Below are positions 15,862 through 26,922 of a DNA stretch of 64,000 nucleotides, one piece after another; position 1 is the first letter of the stretch; every line of letters starts with the position of its first letter. The stretch comes from Candidatus Gemmiger excrementigallinarum. GTDB lineage: Bacteria; Bacillota; Clostridia; Oscillospirales; Ruminococcaceae. The stretch lies in contig DXBP01000059.1 in the NCBI GenBank assembly GCA_019116445.1, forward strand, positions 1 through 64,000. The letters run 5' to 3'. The notes beneath the pieces were generated by a model. The model was not told the origin of the DNA. It made no database searches and saw only the letters and a list, made by a program, of their open reading frames with translations. Position numbers and translations under genes: made by a program.

Positions 15862-16998
15862 ATGGATATTTTCAATAACGCCAAAAAGCTGGGCTTTGGC
15901 CTGATGCGCCTGCCGCTGACCGACCCGAATGATGCGGGCAGCATCGATGTGGAGCAGACCAAACAGATGGTGGATTCCTTTTTGGAACAGGGGTTTACTT
16001 ACTTTGATACGGCGTGGATGTACTGTGCGTTCAAAAGCGAAAACGCGGTAAAAACCTGCCTGACCAGCCGCCATCCGCGGGAGTCTTTCACCCTGGCGGA
16101 TAAGCTCCACGCGGGTTTCATCCACAGCCTGGAGGATCGGGATCAGGTGTTCAACACCCAGCTGGAAAAGACCGGTGCCGGGTATTTTGACTATTACCTG
16201 CTCCACGATATCGGCACCGAGCACTACGAGATCTACAAAAAGCTGGACTGCTTCACCTGGCTGCAGGAGAAAAAGAAGCAGGGACTGGTGAAGCATATCG
16301 GCTTTTCCTTCCACGACCATGCGGACCTGCTGGATAAAGTGCTGACCGAACATCCGGAAGTGGAGTTTGTACAGCTGCAGATCAACTATCTGGACTGGGA
16401 TAGCGAGGGTGTGCAGTCCCGCAAATGCTACGAGGTGGCCGAAAAGCACGGTAAGCCGGTGATTGTGATGGAGCCGGTGAAGGGCGGCACCCTGGCTAAC
16501 GTACCCGCGGGTGTGGAAAAGCTCTTTAAAGAATACGCTCCCGAGGCTTCCATCCCCTCCTGGGCCATCCGTTTTGCTGCCAGCAAACCCAATGTGAAGA
16601 TGGTGCTTTCCGGCATGAGCAACATGGCCCAGCTGCTGGACAATACCGGTTATATGCAGAACTTCCGGCCCCTCAATGCGGAGGAGGATGCACGCATCCG
16701 GCAGGCGGTGTCCATCATCAATTCCAGCATTGCGGTGCCCTGCACGGGCTGCTCCTACTGTACCGACGGCTGCCCTATGCACATTGCCATCCCCAAGTAT
16801 TTCTCGCTGTATAACGCCGACTTGCAGGAAGCAAAGGACAAGGAATGGACGCCCCAGGGCGAGTATTACGACAACCTGACCAAGACCTTCGGCAAGGCCA
16901 GCGACTGCATCGGCTGCGGCCAGTGCGAGGGTGTTTGCCCCCAGCACCTGCCCATCATCGAAAACCTTAAACAGGTCGCCAAGCATTTTGAAGGCTGA
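15862..16998 (+). CDS. Aldo/keto reductase with C-terminal 4Fe-4S clusters
   Basis: The 378-residue protein has an AKR barrel with the expected catalytic residues: Asp and Tyr in FDTAWMY, Lys in LADKLH and His in LLHDIG. A C-terminal ferredoxin-like extension has two cysteine clusters, CTGCSYCTDGCP and CIGCGQCEGVCP, each able to bind a 4Fe-4S cluster. This AKR-ferredoxin layout is common in anaerobes, where electrons may come from ferredoxin rather than only NADPH. The start at 15862 follows ACGGAGGAACCGG; the frame is open 27 codons upstream over the promoter. Substrate unknown. Confidence 0.92.
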   Translation: MDIFNNAKKLGFGLMRLPLTDPNDAGSIDVEQTKQMVDSFLEQGFTYFDTAWMYCAFKSENAVKTCLTSRHPRESFTLADKLHAGFIHSLEDRDQVFNTQLEKTGAGYFDYYLLHDIGTEHYEIYKKLDCFTWLQEKKKQGLVKHIGFSFHDHADLLDKVLTEHPEVEFVQLQINYLDWDSEGVQSRKCYEVAEKHGKPVIVMEPVKGGTLANVPAGVEKLFKEYAPEASIPSWAIRFAASKPNVKMVLSGMSNMAQLLDNTGYMQNFRPLNAEEDARIRQAVSIINSSIAVPCTGCSYCTDGCPMHIAIPKYFSLYNADLQEAKDKEWTPQGEYYDNLTKTFGKASDCIGCGQCEGVCPQHLPIIENLKQVAKHFEG

Positions 16999-17010
16999 AT
17001 CACCGTAAAG

Positions 17011-17050
17011 AGCCGCCCCGGCATGCTGCCGGGGCGGCTTTGCTTTATAT
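17011..17050. terminator. Bidirectional terminator, aldo/keto reductase and lipoprotein operon
   Basis: A perfect 13-bp stem (17011-17023 with 17027-17039, TGC loop) lies between convergent genes. It ends the reductase gene and probably the five-gene minus-strand operon. Confidence 0.85.
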
Positions 17051-18346
17051 AATGTATTCACCCACTTCCGTATAATTGGGCACGCCGTTGAGGAAATCTT
17101 CGGTGGAGATCAGGCCGAGATATTCATGCTCAACATCTACAGTATAGGGGGTGCCGTCGGTACCAATGATGGTGCGGGTATAGGGCTCATACCGGCAGTC
17201 CACCAGTAAGATGTCGCCCAGGTTCAGGTAAATATTAGGCTGATGGGCGGAGCCGTTCCAGTAGTTATCGGGCAGATTCGGCTTCTCCCGGATTTCGCCG
17301 GTTTCCAGATGCACCATAGGCGATTCATAGAAGAGCAGCCAGCCCTGTACGGTGCCCTGGATCGCGAAAGAACCTTGCAGCTGGTCGGTGGGGTACTGAT
17401 CGGTGATCAGTTTGGCCTCGCCGGTAACGGGGTCCACTACCGAGATAGAACCGGCTTCCCGGTCTACCTGGTAGTATTGCCCGTCTACAATGGCGCTGTA
17501 CATCCTGTCCAGGCTGCCGTCGTCGGAGGTATAGGTCTGGAACGCCTTCCATTCGCCGGTATAGGGGTCAAAAAGCCAGTGGGTGATCGTGCCGGTGGGG
17601 GCTGTCAGGGCATCTGCCATTAAATCTCCTGTAGGTTCCGGGTAGGTTAAATCGGATTCGGAGAAAACAAACTGATTGTCCAATGCGCCCAAAAACTGCA
17701 GACCCTGGGCGGGTGCGCTTTCCAGAAGATTGCTCGATTCCCCGGTTTCCAGATCGACACGGAACATGGCTGCCTGGTTGCCGTAGCCATCCTGCCAGCC
17801 GGAACAGTAGAGATACTGCCCGTCTGTGTAAGGGACCGAGGCAACATCATATCCCAGGGATAAGAAGCTGCTGTTGGGGATGGTGGCGGCGACACGGCGG
17901 TTCTGGCAGTTCCGATCCAGCAATACCACTTGGCTGTCCTCGGTTTCAGAAAATTGATTGTTGGTAAACGCCACCAATGTATCGTCGTCCAGTACAAACA
18001 CCCGGTCACATTCGCCCCGGCGGAAAACGGCCGGGCAGCTTTCACTGTCGTGGGCGCAGCCCTCCACGTCACAGGGGACTTCCGTCACATGGTTGATCAG
18101 ATCGGCCACCTGGTAGCGGATCAGTTCGCCGGTGACCATCTCGTTCATATAATATTGCTTCTCGTCACCCAGCCACAGCGGACGCAGAGCCGCGGCAGGG
18201 GAGGGGGCAGCTGCGGTGGTTTCAGCCTCCTGCGCGGTGGAAGTTTCGGCGGTAACGGCGGTGGACCTTTCGTTGCCGTCAGCCGGGGCAGCGGTGCAGC
18301 CCGCCAGCAGCAGGGCCGCCAATGCCAGAGAAAAAACACGTTTCAT
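17045..18346 (-). CDS. Lipoprotein with Cys/His knuckle, paralogue A
   Basis: The 433-residue protein has a lipoprotein signal peptide (LLLAGC, Cys17), a Thr/Ala/Glu-rich linker and a beta-rich body. Residues 92-104 read CDVEGCAHDSESC, a CX4CXHX4C arrangement also present in its neighbour. The end, DFLNGVPNYTEVGEYI, matches the neighbour too. ATG 18346 follows AAAAAGGAG; the paralogue upstream ends 18 nt away. It is probably the last gene of an operon that starts with a response regulator at 22457. Function is not recognised; a beta-propeller-like surface sensor or binder is plausible. Confidence 0.8.
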   Translation of the reverse strand: MKRVFSLALAALLLAGCTAAPADGNERSTAVTAETSTAQEAETTAAAPSPAAALRPLWLGDEKQYYMNEMVTGELIRYQVADLINHVTEVPCDVEGCAHDSESCPAVFRRGECDRVFVLDDDTLVAFTNNQFSETEDSQVVLLDRNCQNRRVAATIPNSSFLSLGYDVASVPYTDGQYLYCSGWQDGYGNQAAMFRVDLETGESSNLLESAPAQGLQFLGALDNQFVFSESDLTYPEPTGDLMADALTAPTGTITHWLFDPYTGEWKAFQTYTSDDGSLDRMYSAIVDGQYYQVDREAGSISVVDPVTGEAKLITDQYPTDQLQGSFAIQGTVQGWLLFYESPMVHLETGEIREKPNLPDNYWNGSAHQPNIYLNLGDILLVDCRYEPYTRTIIGTDGTPYTVDVEHEYLGLISTEDFLNGVPNYTEVGEYII

Positions 18347-18364
18347 ACGAACTCCTTTTTCCAA

Positions 18365-19663
18365 TCAATAGGGCCCTTTGCAGACTTCGGTATAGTTGGG
18401 CACGCCGTTCAAAAAATCATCAATGGAAATCAGCCCCAGATACATCTGTTCAGTTTGGGTGGTGTATGGTGAGCCGTCGTCGGAAATGTCGGTTCGCGTA
18501 TAAGATTCGTACCGGCAGTCCACCAACAGGCGGTCTTTCAGCTGCAAGAAAATCTGCGGCTGGTGGCCGTATCCGTTCCATAGATTTTCCGGCAGGTCGG
18601 CTCGTTGGCGGACTTCACCGGTTTCTGCATTGACAAGAAGCGGCAAATCGTAGAAGACCAGCCAGCCGTTGAGATTGGCCTCCATCTGATACTGGTATTC
18701 TGCAGAAAGGGCGTCCGGTTCTGTGATGGGCAGCTGGTCAGTGAGCAGACGGCTTTCACCGGTGGCAGGGCCCACGGTGGAAAGTGTGCCTGCGGTGCTG
18801 TCGATCCAGTAATATTGGCCGCCGATGACATAGAAATACAGCCGGTCCAGGACGTAGTCATCGGAGGAATAGCTGCAAAAGTCCCGAACTTCGCCGGTGT
18901 CAACGTTCAGCAAGACCTGACTTTTGGTGCCGGTGGGGTGGGAGGGAACGGTTGTCATCGGGTTACCGAAAGTATCCGGATAAGTGAGATTCTCCTGCTG
19001 TAAAACGAGATCGCGGCCTACGGCGCCCATCATATACTGGAAATTGTAGAAGTGTTCCGTCAGGTTGGTGGTTGTTCCGTCCGATAGGTCGATGCGGTAA
19101 ATGGTATAGAGCGTGGAGCCAAGAGCGGTATTCTTTTCGTAGCCGCAGCAATAGAGAAAATCGCCGTCGGTATACATGTGATTGGGGTCCAGGAACAAAT
19201 CTACACCCTCCAACTTTTTCAGCACCCGGCGGTTCTGGCAGTTGCGGTCCATCAGTGTGATAAAAGAGGAACGGGTGGAATGATTCATGCCGCTCAATAC
19301 CAGCAAGGTACTGTCGTTCAGAACAAAGGGCTGATAGGATGGTATTTGCGTGGTGACGGCCGGGCAGCTTTCGCTGTCGTGGGTGCAGCCCTCCACATCA
19401 CAGGGGATCGTATCTTCGCCGGACTGCAGGTCCACCACGTGATACAAAATCATGGTGCTGCTGTCATCGAGGGATTCCTGCGTGTAATACTGCTTTTCGT
19501 CGCCGTGCTGCAACAGGCGCAGAGGTTCTCCGTTTCCAGTAAAGGCTTGTGCGGCCGCTGTTTCAGCCGTTACGACGGTGGAACTTTCGCTGCTGTCAGC
19601 CGGGGCGGCGGTGCAGCCCGCCAACAGCAGGGTGGCAAGCGCCAGAGAAAAAACGTGTTTCAT
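18365..19663 (-). CDS. Lipoprotein with Cys/His knuckle, paralogue B
   Basis: The 432-residue protein has lipobox LLLAGC (Cys17), the knuckle at residues 88-100 (CDVEGCTHDSESC), and repeated blades such as DFLYCCGYEKN, RLYFYVIGGQYYWID and LNGWLVFYDLPL. It aligns along its whole length with paralogue A at 17045-18346; signal peptide, knuckle and C terminus are nearly identical while the middle has diverged. AAAAGGAGG precedes the ATG. Only 28 nt separate it from the anchored protein upstream, so it belongs to the same operon. Function unknown. Confidence 0.8.
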   Translation of the reverse strand: MKHVFSLALATLLLAGCTAAPADSSESSTVVTAETAAAQAFTGNGEPLRLLQHGDEKQYYTQESLDDSSTMILYHVVDLQSGEDTIPCDVEGCTHDSESCPAVTTQIPSYQPFVLNDSTLLVLSGMNHSTRSSFITLMDRNCQNRRVLKKLEGVDLFLDPNHMYTDGDFLYCCGYEKNTALGSTLYTIYRIDLSDGTTTNLTEHFYNFQYMMGAVGRDLVLQQENLTYPDTFGNPMTTVPSHPTGTKSQVLLNVDTGEVRDFCSYSSDDYVLDRLYFYVIGGQYYWIDSTAGTLSTVGPATGESRLLTDQLPITEPDALSAEYQYQMEANLNGWLVFYDLPLLVNAETGEVRQRADLPENLWNGYGHQPQIFLQLKDRLLVDCRYESYTRTDISDDGSPYTTQTEQMYLGLISIDDFLNGVPNYTEVCKGPY

Positions 19664-19691
19664 CCAAACATCCTCCTTTTATAAGGTACAA

Positions 19692-20390
19692 TCACAATCC
19701 GGCGTAAGTTTCGGGCGACATGGAGGTTGCACTTACACTGAAATACCCAAGATCCATATTGGCGACCAGATACAACTGGGCATCGGCGCTGTAACAAGGG
19801 GCGGGGGACCCGTGACCCAATGGCTCGGCGTCCTCCCAGTCGGTAAAGCTGTCCAGGCCCAGCATGGTGCGGTAGGCTTTGGCAACCTGGGCGGAATCAA
19901 ACCCGTCAGCCAAACCCAGCTTTCCGTTCAAGCCGGTTAAAGTGCCGTGCTCGGTCACGGTCATGGTAAGATACGGTCCGTTCAGTTCGCGGTGAAAAGA
20001 ATAGGTGGTGGTGCCGGCGGCTTCGCTGCTGGTGTAACATTCGGTGGCCTGGGCTACCAGTTCCTCGGCGGCATCCATGTAGTTATCGGGCAGCACCTGG
20101 GCGCTGCGCAGAGCCGCCAGGCAGGGGGTTACGGCTTCCTGGGCGGTGGATAACGCGGCAGGTTGGGACATAACCGCTTCGGCGGACTGCTGCCGCCAGT
20201 AATACAATTCCCGGGCCACGGCGTTCTCCCGTCCGGCGGCGCTCAAAAAGCTGCTGTCGGCGGCGGTGCTCCACTGGGCACTATCCAGCTGGCGGTCCCG
20301 GACGGCAAACCATACAAAGGGCAGGGCGGTACACAAAATCACCAGCAGGGCGGTGCCGCACAACGGCAGCCAGCGTTCACGCAGTTTCAT
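19692..20390 (-). CDS. Membrane-anchored protein of unknown function in two-component operon
   Basis: The 232-residue protein has one N-terminal membrane helix (about residues 10-30, no lipobox) and an extracytoplasmic helical domain with many Ala and Gln, then a beta-type end with YLTMTVTEHGTLTGLNGKLG and LYLVANMDLGYFSVSA. It overlaps the end of the histidine kinase gene by 14 nt, so it is probably translationally coupled to it. This makes it a likely accessory or input protein of the kinase. ATG 20390 follows AAGGAGGCCGACC. No known family is recognised. Confidence 0.75.
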   Translation of the reverse strand: MKLRERWLPLCGTALLVILCTALPFVWFAVRDRQLDSAQWSTAADSSFLSAAGRENAVARELYYWRQQSAEAVMSQPAALSTAQEAVTPCLAALRSAQVLPDNYMDAAEELVAQATECYTSSEAAGTTTYSFHRELNGPYLTMTVTEHGTLTGLNGKLGLADGFDSAQVAKAYRTMLGLDSFTDWEDAEPLGHGSPAPCYSADAQLYLVANMDLGYFSVSATSMSPETYAGL

Positions 20391-21788
20391 GGTCGGCCTC
20401 CTTGGGGTTGGGCAGGGTAAAGGATACGGCGGTCCCGGCACCGGGGGAACTCTCAAAGGTCAGGTGGGTGCCATGCAGCACTGCAATGCGTTCGCACAGG
20501 GCCAACCCCATGCCGCTGCCGCCCTGCTGCCGGGCACGGGACTTGTCCACCATATAAAAGGGTTCGGTGATGTGGGGCAGGTCCCCGGCAGGGATGCCGC
20601 AGCCGGTGTCCCGTACTGTAAGGGTCACGCCGTCCGGCTGTTCGGCGGCTTCCAGGGTGATGGTGCCCTGTGGCGGGGTGGCATGCCGGGCGTTGAGTAC
20701 CAGATTGTATAAAAGGTCACACAGCAGTTCCCGTTGGGCCAGCACGGTCAGGCGGCAGTCCGGCACCGTCAACACCGGCGGAGTTGTGGGCAGGGCACGG
20801 GTCAGCTGACGGAACACTCCGTCCAGCCGCACCGGTTCCAACGGGGGCGGCTCGCTGCCATTCAGCTGCATCAGTTCCATCAGGCGCCCGCTCAAGGCTT
20901 CCAGGCGTTTGCTTTCGTGGTAGATAAAGTCGGCGGCTTTCTGCCGGGTGGCGGCGGGCACTTCGGTGCCGCGCAAAAGGTCCGCGTAGCCCAGCATGCT
21001 GGTCATGGGGGTTTTCAACTCGTGGGTAAAGGCGGCGATAAAATCCTCCCGCTGCTGCAAGTGCTCCTGCAAGGCATTCACTTTGTCCTGCACGGCGGCG
21101 GCCATCTCGTCAAAACTGCGGCTCAACCCGGCAATTTCGTCGTTGCCGGGCAACGCGGTGCGCCGGTCATAGGCTCCGGCGGCAATCTGGCGGCTGGCAG
21201 CGTTCAGCTGTTCCAGCGGGCGCACCATACGGCGGCAGAGCAGCAACGCCAACAAGGCGGCCACTGCCAGTGCCAGGGTCTGTCCCATCAGGGCATCCCG
21301 CAGGCGCAGGGCGCGGTCTGCGAACAGCCCACCCAGGCTTTGAGCGCTTACAAAGGTCAGACACTGTTCCGGGCAGACGATTAACCCGCTGCACACCAGG
21401 TACCGGGTACCATCCACGGCAGTGAGAATACGCATCTGCGTTCCCTCACTGCCCGGCACCACCCGGGCCAGTTCGCTCTGGGAGAGGGTCGTGGGCATGG
21501 TGGAGGCCAGGGACCGGCCCTCCTGGTCATACACTGCCAGCAGACTGTGGTTGCCCTGGCGGGACAGGTCTCCCAGGTAACCCCATGCCCGGAATTGCAG
21601 CATGGTCTGGTCATCGGAACGCAGCCCCCGCTGAAACGCGGCGGATTCCCGCTGCCATTCCTCCTGGGCGGTCTGGCGCAGGTCGGTCAGAGCGCGGCTG
21701 AACTGCCGCTCCTGGGTCCACAGGGTACTCAGGCTCAATACCAGGGCCAGTACCCCCAGCAATACAAGGGTCAGTTTGTGGCCGAATT

Positions 21789-21792
<4 letters not shown>
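20377..21792 (-). CDS. Two-component sensor histidine kinase
   Basis: The 471-residue protein has a membrane helix at about 8-25, an extracytoplasmic domain of about 140 residues, a second helix near 175-195 and a HAMP linker. The HisKA domain carries the phospho-acceptor in FTHELKTPMTSMLGYADLL. The ATPase domain has N box NLVLNARHA, G1 DTGCGIP and G2 GGSGMGLALCERI. All catalytic motifs are intact. The start overlaps the regulator stop (ATGA), and the frame upstream of ATG 21792 belongs to the regulator. The signal is unknown; the downstream anchored protein and lipoproteins may supply it or be its targets. Confidence 0.94.
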
Positions 21793-22457
<665 letters not shown>

Positions 22458-22489
22458 GCAGATCCCTCCTTATTGGGTGCTCTTAGTTT

Positions 22490-22518
22490 ACTGTACACTT
22501 CTTTCCGAGTTCTATCAA
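22490..22518 (-). promoter_or_regulatory. Promoter of the response regulator operon
   Basis: On the minus strand TTGATA (22513-22518) and TACAGT (22490-22495) are 17 nt apart, 33 nt before the start codon. Confidence 0.7.
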
Positions 22519-22563
22519 TGAGTAAAAAGAAAGTACATTCACAAATTGTTTTCAATTTTCCTA

Positions 22564-22591
22564 TTGACACCTGCAATGGAAGTGATACAAT
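22564..22591 (+). promoter_or_regulatory. clpB promoter
   Basis: TTGACA (22564-22569) and TACAAT (22586-22591) are 16 nt apart and lie immediately upstream of the CIRCE element. Confidence 0.85.
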
Positions 22592-22592
22592 A

Positions 22593-22619
22593 TTAGCAGT
22601 CGGATGCATAGAGTGCTAA
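22593..22619 (+). promoter_or_regulatory. CIRCE element (HrcA operator) upstream of clpB
   Basis: TTAGCAGTC-N9-GAGTGCTAA matches the CIRCE consensus (TTAGCACTC-N9-GAGTGCTAA) at 17 of 18 positions. It starts one base after the -10 box, so HrcA would block initiation. hrcA itself is not in the window. Confidence 0.9.
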
Positions 22620-22741
22620 TTCAAACAGAACGGTGCCTATACCGCGCCGTCATAGAGGTAGACGGGAAAAGGAAGCACTCGATGGCGTCCGTTGCTAATA
22701 GATGAATTTGCGTGTATCTGCACAGTAAGGAGGTACGCACT

Positions 22742-25354
<2,613 letters not shown>

Positions 25355-25370
25355 TACTTTTATAAATGTG

Positions 25371-25410
25371 CGCGCCGCGCGGAGGATTTCCTCTGCGCGG
25401 CGCGTTTTTT
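25371..25410 (+). terminator. clpB terminator
   Basis: A stem of up to 16 bp (25371-25386 with 25389-25404) is followed by six T. Confidence 0.9.
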
Positions 25411-25500
25411 GCCGAAAACAGTGGCTTTTGTTTGTGTGCTTTGCGGATTGACGGGAAAATTGCAGAAAGATATAATGAAAAAAGAGGAGGTGTTTCCGCC

Positions 25501-26643
25501 ATGAAACGAATACCGGATTTTTGCCGTTCTCTGGCACTGGCCGGCGCAGCGGGAATGTTGCTGGCTGTATTGGCCGGTTGCAGTACTCTGCCCCAATCGG
25601 CTGGCGAAAGCGTAAGTTCCAGTACGGCGGAAAGCACCGCGTCTACCCAGGAAACAGCGGCAGCCGAAGAAGTGGCGTCCCCCGAAGAATCTCTGCCTGA
25701 CCCGGATGGCGCGGCTGTTTTTACCTATGAGCAGTGTCAAGCGGCGGCCTTGCGGGCCCAGGAATATTGGTCTGCCGATATGATCACCGGCCCGGCAATT
25801 TATCGGTACGCAGTAGCGGAAAACGTAGCCGCGTCGGTGGTATCTTACGAAACCTGCATATACAATGAGCGGCTGCTGACACTGACGTCCTTTGGTGAGG
25901 AAGGGGAACGGCCACTGGACCGTATCTACGCCGGAACGGATATACTGGTGGAAGTCCACTTTTATGTGGAATATGAGCCGGAAATCAATTATCAGGGGCC
26001 ACAGTACGGGGATGGCCTGAATGCCGTGTATGTTTTGGTACCTGTGGATACCACCCAGCCCTGTGAGGTGATCAGCGGCTGGTATAGTGACCAGAACGGA
26101 GAGAGTATGTTCCGCCCGGAACAGACCGTGGTGGCGGAAGGACTGACCCTTTACCAGTCCCGTATGCTGCTGCACCAATGCCAGGCTATGGCGGCAGCCG
26201 GGGTGCGGGAATTTACGTCGCCTGCGGACTGGACGGAGGAAGAACTGTATCGGTATCTGTACTTCCGCGGTCAGGATTTTGGCTTTGCGGAGGAAACCTG
26301 GCAGAATAACAGGTTGGCTATCGATAACGGAAATCTGCTTCTGACCATTGATTTTACAGCAGAAGATGACTGGTACGGAAACCAGCGGTTTCTGTCGGCA
26401 GAGTGGCCTGGATTCGCCTTAGAGAACCTGGAAAAGTATATCGCCGGACTGGACCGCGGTGCGGTACCGGGCTATGATGGCAAGAATACCGTCTGGCAGT
26501 TCCAGTGGGAAGGGGATACCCTGGTGGCAAGCATGAGCAATGAGAGCGGATACGCTGTGCAGGAATATCGCTTTCAGGTATATGAAGGCTTTGCCCCCTG
26601 GAACGGCCGTGCCTACTGTGTAGGAGGGCAACCGTTGAATTGA
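25501..26643 (+). CDS. Lipoprotein of unknown function
   Basis: The 380-residue protein has a lipoprotein signal (LAVLAGC, Cys27), a Ser/Thr/Glu-rich linker to about residue 70, then a mixed alpha/beta body with YEQCQAAALRAQEYW, a segment beginning HFYVEYEPE, and a C-terminal WQFQWEGDTLVASMSNES block. GAGGAGG lies 8 nt before ATG 25501; the frame is open upstream but overlaps the clpB terminator. It does not clearly align with the other three lipoproteins. No family is recognised, and it appears to be a single-gene unit. Confidence 0.75.
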   Translation: MKRIPDFCRSLALAGAAGMLLAVLAGCSTLPQSAGESVSSSTAESTASTQETAAAEEVASPEESLPDPDGAAVFTYEQCQAAALRAQEYWSADMITGPAIYRYAVAENVAASVVSYETCIYNERLLTLTSFGEEGERPLDRIYAGTDILVEVHFYVEYEPEINYQGPQYGDGLNAVYVLVPVDTTQPCEVISGWYSDQNGESMFRPEQTVVAEGLTLYQSRMLLHQCQAMAAAGVREFTSPADWTEEELYRYLYFRGQDFGFAEETWQNNRLAIDNGNLLLTIDFTAEDDWYGNQRFLSAEWPGFALENLEKYIAGLDRGAVPGYDGKNTVWQFQWEGDTLVASMSNESGYAVQEYRFQVYEGFAPWNGRAYCVGGQPLN

Positions 26644-26687
26644 TGCCCACGTTTGGCGGATGCTGTAAAATAAATGCAAAAAGGGAC

Positions 26688-26717
26688 TTGACTTATCTGC
26701 CGGATTTATGCTAGAAT
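26688..26717 (+). promoter_or_regulatory. tRNA-Leu promoter
   Basis: TTGACT (26688-26693) and TAGAAT (26712-26717) are 18 nt apart, 22 nt before the tRNA. Confidence 0.8.
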
Positions 26718-26739
26718 ATCCCTTGCAGTTAAGCTGTAA

Positions 26740-26823
26740 GCGGAAGTGCTGGAATCGGCAGACAGGCACGTTTGAGGTGCGTGTGTCCATGACGTGTGGG
26801 TTCAAGTCCCATCTTCCGCACCA
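26740..26823 (+). tRNA. tRNA-Leu (GAG)
   Basis: Acceptor GCGGAAG (26740-26746) pairs with CTTCCGC (26813-26819). The anticodon stem-loop CACGT-TTGAGGT-GCGTG gives anticodon GAG. A long variable arm, typical of class II tRNA-Leu, precedes the T arm (TTCAAGT). CCA is encoded at 26821-26823. Confidence 0.95.
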
Positions 26824-26825
26824 AC

Positions 26826-26864
26826 AAAAAGCGTTGCAACATCAGTTGCAACGCTTTTTGTTTT
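26826..26864 (+). terminator. tRNA-Leu terminator
   Basis: A perfect 15-bp stem (26826-26840 with 26845-26859, ATCA loop) ends in a T run. Confidence 0.92.
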
Positions 26865-26880
26865 GTGGAAAAACCAAAGA

Positions 26881-26917
26881 AAAACCACGGTGCAGAATCA
26901 GAAGGCACCGTGGTTTT
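26881..26917 (-). terminator. Terminator of the polymerase-like membrane gene
   Basis: A perfect 13-bp stem (26881-26893 with 26905-26917) lies 6 nt beyond the stop of the minus-strand gene and ends in T4 on that strand. Confidence 0.75.
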
Positions 26918-26922
26918 TCTTG

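Noticed and set aside
15670-17061. Upstream extension that would fuse 464 residues onto the trigger-factor-like lipoprotein
   Set aside because: The extension is antisense to the aldo/keto reductase gene; the lipoprotein signal peptide and ribosome-binding site at 15669 mark the true start.
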